This document shows positions 59,116-64,000 of a DNA stretch of 64,000 nucleotides, one piece after another. The stretch is from Mucilaginibacter sp. Bleaf8. GTDB lineage: Bacteria; Bacteroidota; Bacteroidia; Sphingobacteriales; Sphingobacteriaceae. The position numbers and the translations under genes were made by a program. The DNA lies in assembly GCF_018390515.1 (NCBI RefSeq), contig NZ_JAHBBK010000002.1:415743-479742 (forward strand). Direction: 5' to 3'. Each line of letters starts with the position of its first letter. Within the stretch, counting starts at the first letter, position 1. The notes under the pieces are model-generated. The model was given only the letters and a program-made list of their open reading frames with translations, was not told the DNA's origin and made no database searches.

Positions 59116-62100
59116 ATGAAGAAAATTTACTTTCTTATTTTGCTGTTGCCGTTTTTAACCTACTCGGCATTCGCGCAAAATAGAACCATAACCGGTACCG
59201 TAACCAGCGCTGATAAAAACGAGCCGCTGATTGGGGTAACCGTTCAGGTAAAAGGCAGTAGCGTAGGTACCCAAACCGACGTGAACGGAAAGTTCTCTAT
59301 CAAGGTAACCAACTTACAAAACGTGGTACTGAGTATCCGTTACGTAGGTTTTGCTTTCCAGGAACACTCGCTTAAACCGGGCGAAACCACATTGAATATT
59401 AAAATGCAGCCCAGCAATGAAAGCAACTTGAGTGATGTGGTAGTTGTAGGGTATGGCACTCAAAAGAAGGCTCACCTTACCGGTGCTGTAGCAACGGTTA
59501 ATTTGCAAACGCTACAAGATATTCCGACAACCAATCTGTCATCTGCATTAAGAGGGCAATTGCCAAACGTTACAGTTAGCGGTGGACAAGGCAGGCCAGG
59601 TGATGATGCATCCATAAGTATAAGAAATCCAAAATTTGGTACGGGCGTAACATCATCTACTCAGCCTTTGTATATTATAGACGATGCATTCCGTACCGCT
59701 GCTGATTTTAATCTTTTAGATCAAACTGAAGTTGAAAGTATTTCTGTTTTAAAAGATGCGGCAGCAGCAATCTATGGTATTCAGGGAGCAAATGGTGTAA
59801 TTATTGTAAAAACCAAAAGAGGTAAAGCAGGCACACCAAAAGTTAACTACTCAGGTTCCATAGGTTTCTCTGATGCTACCATGTTACCTAATATGATGAC
59901 GGGTATACAGCAAGCTACTTACCTGAATGATCTATATCAAGCTCAGAATAATTATCAATTAGATGAGTTTGGTATAAATAAAGTCACAGGTGCAAAAATT
60001 CCAAATTATTATACACCTGATGAATTAGCTTATTTTGCAGATCCTAATAACAACACAAATTGGCTAAGAAAGGCGTGGCAGGTTTCAACAGTTCAAAGAC
60101 ATGCTGTAGATGTAAGCGGTGGCTCAGATAAGGCTACTTATTTTGCCGGAGCCAGCTATGTGAAGCAAAATTCAAACTTTGAAGGTGTTGACGCGGACAG
60201 GTGGACTTTTCGGGCAAGTACAGATGCTCGAGTTGCAAATGGTTTAAAGGTTGGATTATCGGTAAGCGGTGCAGTTAATGAGAACACTAAGTATTTTTTC
60301 AAACAAAGTGGTGAAAGCGCAGATGATGATGTTAATACGTTATCAAAAGTACCACAGTGGCAACAGTTTTATATCAACGGTAATCCCGTATTATTAACGC
60401 CAACATTTTCTGCAGCTAAGGATAATATCAACTTTTTCGAAATTCAGAAATCAAATAACTATAACCTTTCCAGAACATATGTTTTAAATATAAATGCTAA
60501 TGTCAAATATGATGTGCCGTTTATCAAGGGCTTAAGTTTGACAGGTACTTATAATAAAAATTACAATAACTTTTTTGGGAAGCAATTTGGTACTTATTTT
60601 AACTTTTATCAATACAGCGGGCAAGGAACCAACAGGCATATTCCGGGCGGTGATTTAGTAAATGTTCAAAGAATATCCAATGGTGACCGCATCCGGCTCA
60701 ATCCAACTTTTGCTAATAATTACCAATTAGATGGTATTATCAATTACAATCGAAAGTTTGGTAAACATGAATTGTCTATACTCGCTTTATATGAACAGTC
60801 TGAGTCTTATTCAGAAGGTTTATCTGCATTACAAGATAATATTTATGTAGGCGGGTTAGATAACTTCAACTTTGCTTATGGCAACAAGGAAGTAAATCAG
60901 GTCGGTTTACTAAGGGAATATGGCCGTTTAGCTTATGCTACCAGAATTAATTATAACTACGCTAATAAGTATTTACTTGAGTTTGCTTTTAGAGCAGATG
61001 CCAATACTAATTTTGCGCCCGGAAAAGAATGGGGATATTTTCCATCTGGCTCATTGGGCTGGATAGTTTCTGAGGAAAGTTTTTTTAAGCGAGGTGTAAA
61101 GTTTATTGATTACTTCAAAGTAAGAGGCTCAGTTGGTCTGTTAGGTAATGACAATACCTCTCCATTCCAGTATCAAAGGAATTATAGTTTTGCTATAGGG
61201 CATGCGGCTGTTTTTGGTCAACCAACTGGCGACAGAGGAACAACCGTAGAACCCAATATTTTGCTTGCGAATGAAAAGGCACGCTGGGATAATAACTTGA
61301 AAACTAACCTTGGTTTTGATTTTCAGTTCTTGAACAATCGTCTGTCAGCAACTATTGATGGGTATTTTGAGCACAGATATAATCTTTTGACTAGTTTAAG
61401 TGGATCTGTTCCTTTTTTAATTGGAGCAAGGTTGCCAACCGAGAACTATCTTTCTATCAATACTTTCGGTTATGAGATATCATTGGGTTGGAAGGATAAA
61501 ATTGGTAAAGATTTTACCTATAACTTTAATCCGTTCTTCTCTTGGTCGGACGCTAAAAACATTATTATTGACCAGCCGCTGGGTTTAAATGGAACTTATT
61601 TGGACCTCAATGGTAGGTCTGATGACCCCGGAAAGCTTGGGTACCATTATCTGGGTATGATCCGCACAACGGAGCAGGCTGACGCAATAAAAAATTCAAT
61701 GGCTGCAGCTGCAGGTATTAAGCCTGAGGATGTACGTATACTGGGTCAAATACCAGCTCCGGGTATGCTGTACTATCAAGACGTTCGTGGGCCCAGAGAT
61801 GCAAACGGACAGTACGCAGCTCCAGACGGTAAGATCAATGATGAAGATCAGGATTATCTTACCCATAAAGCAAGTAACCACTATAACTTAGGATTAAATT
61901 TTGGAGGTTCTTACAAATCATTAAGTCTCAATGTTATTATGGGAATGTCTTTTGGTGGTATTGCAACTGTTGAAAGTGACGCTATGTCCACAGCAACAGC
62001 AACCTCCAATCGTCCCGCTTTCTGGTCTGATCACTGGACACCAACCAATCCGGATGCAAAATATCCAAATCCATATTATAGTATGGTGAACAATGTAAGT

Positions 62101-62337
62101 TCGGAGTTTTGGTTTAGAAGTTCGTTCACCTTTAGAGTATCTAATTTGAACTTATCTTATGCTGTACCATCTAAAATTGCTAATAAATTAGGTGTTGGTA
62201 GCATTAGGGCCTACTTTAATGGTACAAACTTGTTTAATTTTTCTAACCCTTTCAGTGAATACCGCGATAATACGACTGCGTACAACCTGTATCCTGCGTT
62301 AAAAACCTACTCGTTTGGATTGAATGTCGGATTTTAA
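59116..62337 (+). CDS. SusC/RagA-family TonB-linked outer-membrane transporter (second)
   Basis: Second TonB-dependent glycan importer, 1073 residues. Signal peptide to about residue 20 (cleavage near AFAQN). The carboxypeptidase-regulatory-like domain (about 23-103, TGTVTSADKNEPLIGVTVQV) is followed by a TonB-box-like DVVVVGYGTQKK (107-118), plug (about 118-235, PLYIIDDAF and SVLKDAAAAIYGIQGANGVII) and barrel to a C-terminal FGLNVGF. The canonical VVVGYGTQKK form differs from the first SusC (VVVTSLGIKRES), so the two are not recent duplicates. Transcribed with the susD-like gene 11 bp downstream. ACCAATTA lies 22 bp upstream of the start. Confidence 0.95.
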   Translation: MKKIYFLILLLPFLTYSAFAQNRTITGTVTSADKNEPLIGVTVQVKGSSVGTQTDVNGKFSIKVTNLQNVVLSIRYVGFAFQEHSLKPGETTLNIKMQPSNESNLSDVVVVGYGTQKKAHLTGAVATVNLQTLQDIPTTNLSSALRGQLPNVTVSGGQGRPGDDASISIRNPKFGTGVTSSTQPLYIIDDAFRTAADFNLLDQTEVESISVLKDAAAAIYGIQGANGVIIVKTKRGKAGTPKVNYSGSIGFSDATMLPNMMTGIQQATYLNDLYQAQNNYQLDEFGINKVTGAKIPNYYTPDELAYFADPNNNTNWLRKAWQVSTVQRHAVDVSGGSDKATYFAGASYVKQNSNFEGVDADRWTFRASTDARVANGLKVGLSVSGAVNENTKYFFKQSGESADDDVNTLSKVPQWQQFYINGNPVLLTPTFSAAKDNINFFEIQKSNNYNLSRTYVLNINANVKYDVPFIKGLSLTGTYNKNYNNFFGKQFGTYFNFYQYSGQGTNRHIPGGDLVNVQRISNGDRIRLNPTFANNYQLDGIINYNRKFGKHELSILALYEQSESYSEGLSALQDNIYVGGLDNFNFAYGNKEVNQVGLLREYGRLAYATRINYNYANKYLLEFAFRADANTNFAPGKEWGYFPSGSLGWIVSEESFFKRGVKFIDYFKVRGSVGLLGNDNTSPFQYQRNYSFAIGHAAVFGQPTGDRGTTVEPNILLANEKARWDNNLKTNLGFDFQFLNNRLSATIDGYFEHRYNLLTSLSGSVPFLIGARLPTENYLSINTFGYEISLGWKDKIGKDFTYNFNPFFSWSDAKNIIIDQPLGLNGTYLDLNGRSDDPGKLGYHYLGMIRTTEQADAIKNSMAAAAGIKPEDVRILGQIPAPGMLYYQDVRGPRDANGQYAAPDGKINDEDQDYLTHKASNHYNLGLNFGGSYKSLSLNVIMGMSFGGIATVESDAMSTATATSNRPAFWSDHWTPTNPDAKYPNPYYSMVNNVSSEFWFRSSFTFRVSNLNLSYAVPSKIANKLGVGSIRAYFNGTNLFNFSNPFSEYRDNTTAYNLYPALKTYSFGLNVGF

Positions 62338-62348
62338 ATAAGAAAATA

Positions 62349-64000
62349 ATGAAAAATATATATATCAGTTTGTTATTTGTGTTGTTTGGGACTATAATAT
62401 TATCAAGTTGCAAAAAAGTATTAGATAAGCAGGATTTGAATAAAGCCTCGCCAGAGCTTGTATTTAGTGATTCTATATTGGTAAAGCAGCAGCTTGATTA
62501 TATCTATAATCAAAATTTACCTACTTGGTTTGGAAATACCGGCGGAAGTTTAGGCTCAACAAATGGCTTGGCAGACGACGGTTATAGCGACAACAAGTAT
62601 GTGCAGGGCTCATTAACTATTAATGATGTTGTTGATATCGGCAGCACAAATACTTCGGGCAACTACAACAAGCTCCGCATCATCAATACATTTATAGATG
62701 GCTTAAAGACTAGTCCATTGCCTAATGATCAAAAAAAGCGCTTCGCTGCACAAGCCATTTTTTTTCGTGCTTTCCGTTATTTTGATTTAGTACGATTGTA
62801 CGGTGGTGTACCGTTAATACTTACTCCGTTGGAAGGCGTAGGGCCTGACGCAAAGGATGCCGCCAAGCTGCCTCGAAATTCAACGTCGGAATGCATAAAA
62901 CAAATCGTTGCCGATTTAGATACAGCTATAAAATATTTACCCAAAAAATGGCTTACAGCAGATTATGGGCGTATAACAGCAGGTGGTGCAATGGCATTCA
63001 AAGGCAGAGTCCTGTTAACATATGCGAGTCCGCAGTTTTTAAGCGGAGATAATACCGCAACTGACCAATCCCGTTGGCAAACCGCCTATGAAGCCAATAC
63101 ATTAGCCTATAATTATTTAATTAGTGCCGGCTACGGCCTTAATTCTTCATATGATGGCTTGTGGTTTACGGAGGGCTATGCTAATCCTGAAGCGGTAATG
63201 ATTACGGGATTTAATACATCACAGGGCCAGCAAACCAGTAACAATAATGGTTACGAATCATCAACCAGGCCAGCTTATTTAAGTTCTGGTAACAGCAGTA
63301 GCTCAAATCAGCCAACGTGGGATCTTGTTCAGTCCTACCCAATGAAGGATGGCAAAGCTCCGGGTAGCCCGTCATCTAAATATACGTATTCAGTGCAGAA
63401 CTTTTATAAAAACAGAGATCCCCGGTTTGATAAAACTATTGCTTATAACGGAAGTACTTGGTCCATTAATAACAATCCTAATTATAGGCTGTGGACTTAT
63501 ATTATTGGTACAAAGTCAGTAGAGCCTGTTGGGGCAACCACCACAGGCTTTTATTTACGTAAAGCTATTGATCCGACACTTGCTTTAAATAATGTACCAT
63601 ACGCAGGTGCTGATTGGATTGAAATCAGGTTTGCAGAAGTTGTACTTAACTTAGCGGAGTGTGCCGCGGAAACAGGACGAATGGACGAAGCTTTTGAAAA
63701 GCTAAAAACAATTAGACAAAGGGCTGGTATTGAGCCTGGCGACGGAAATTATGGTTTGGATGAGGTTATAAAAGGTGACCGCCTGCAGATGATTAATGCC
63801 ATCATGTTGGAAAGGCAGATCGAGTTTGCCTTTGAGGGTAAACGTTTTTGGGATTTAAGGAGAAGAAGACTGTTGACTGCATTAAATGGAAAGCAACGAT
63901 CCGGTATAAAAATATCAGCAACAGCTGATGCGCCAACCAATCTCACAGCATCAGGCTTTCCGGGCCGCGATGCATTGAGTGCAGACGCAGCGTATACCTA
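62349..64000 (+). CDS. SusD/RagB-like outer-membrane lipoprotein (partial, C-terminus outside window)
   Basis: Partner of the second SusC. About 550 residues are visible from ATG 62349 to the window end, with the frame open throughout. The lipoprotein signal ends in ILSSCKK (Cys about 21). Typical RagB/SusD segments are FFRAFRYFDLVRLYGGVPLI, GGAMAFKGRVLLTYASPQFL, FAEVVLNLAECAAETG and ERQIEFAFEGKRFWDLRRRR. Unlike the SusD-like protein at the left end, this belongs to the main RagB/SusD family. It should bind oligosaccharide at the cell surface; specificity is not readable. Confidence 0.93.
   Translation, partial: MKNIYISLLFVLFGTIILSSCKKVLDKQDLNKASPELVFSDSILVKQQLDYIYNQNLPTWFGNTGGSLGSTNGLADDGYSDNKYVQGSLTINDVVDIGSTNTSGNYNKLRIINTFIDGLKTSPLPNDQKKRFAAQAIFFRAFRYFDLVRLYGGVPLILTPLEGVGPDAKDAAKLPRNSTSECIKQIVADLDTAIKYLPKKWLTADYGRITAGGAMAFKGRVLLTYASPQFLSGDNTATDQSRWQTAYEANTLAYNYLISAGYGLNSSYDGLWFTEGYANPEAVMITGFNTSQGQQTSNNNGYESSTRPAYLSSGNSSSSNQPTWDLVQSYPMKDGKAPGSPSSKYTYSVQNFYKNRDPRFDKTIAYNGSTWSINNNPNYRLWTYIIGTKSVEPVGATTTGFYLRKAIDPTLALNNVPYAGADWIEIRFAEVVLNLAECAAETGRMDEAFEKLKTIRQRAGIEPGDGNYGLDEVIKGDRLQMINAIMLERQIEFAFEGKRFWDLRRRRLLTALNGKQRSGIKISATADAPTNLTASGFPGRDALSADAAYT

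Overview
The window comes from a Bacteroidota chromosome, most like a soil or plant-associated Sphingobacteriaceae such as Mucilaginibacter or Pedobacter. The evidence is two SusC/SusD-type outer-membrane pairs, dense runs of secreted glycoside hydrolases, a NagB-PIG-L fusion, AT-rich intergenic regions without clear Shine-Dalgarno sequences, and promoter-like boxes resembling the Bacteroidota TAnnTTTG element. The genus is an inference. No tRNA, rRNA, CRISPR array, insertion sequence or phage gene was seen. Nearly all of the window is glycan-utilisation (PUL) DNA.

Region 1 (1-28.5 kb). A susC-susD pair runs leftward (susD is cut by the window start). Divergent from it is a colinear run of 13 genes (5.0-28.5 kb) led by a ROK-family regulator. 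It encodes two GH29 fucosidases, a GH2 enzyme of the beta-mannosidase/exo-glucosaminidase type, a NagB-PIG-L fusion, GH125 and GH92 alpha-mannosidases, a GH35 beta-galactosidase, two GH20 hexosaminidases, and a tightly packed trio of unassigned exported proteins (CBM9-like, GHL10-like, BNR propeller). The enzyme set matches stepwise exo-trimming of a complex N-glycan or a Lewis-decorated glycan. GlcNAc would then enter cytoplasmic amino-sugar metabolism through the NagB fusion. A strong bidirectional hairpin terminator closes the run.

Region 2 (28.6-32.9 kb) is a non-PUL island: a GliT/thioredoxin-reductase-like flavoprotein and its TetR-type regulator with candidate operator repeats, an unknown lipoprotein, a membrane J-domain/SH3 protein, and a serine hydrolase of the beta-lactamase fold.

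Region 3 (33.1-58.9 kb) is a second sugar block. It begins with an aldo/keto reductase, a lactonase-type amidohydrolase and a zinc alcohol dehydrogenase, which suits oxidative catabolism of L-fucose or L-rhamnose. Seven secreted glycosidases follow: MGH1-like, a large GH138/alpha-galacturonidase-like protein, GH95 with an inserted domain, GH2 plus malectin, GH78, GH43-like and GH2. Then come a sodium:solute symporter with a DapA/NanA-family aldolase, and a fucose-isomerase-family protein with a DUF3826 protein. The combination suggests a fucose- and rhamnose-containing plant polysaccharide, possibly a pectin such as rhamnogalacturonan II or an arabinogalactan; this is inference.

Region 4 (59.1-64 kb) is a second susC-susD pair on the + strand, with susD cut by the window end. 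It probably belongs to region 3 or to a PUL that continues to the right. Two long intergenic regions (4531-4999 and 56132-56606) hold probable control DNA. The second has a notable cluster of ATCAC half-sites and paired repeats.
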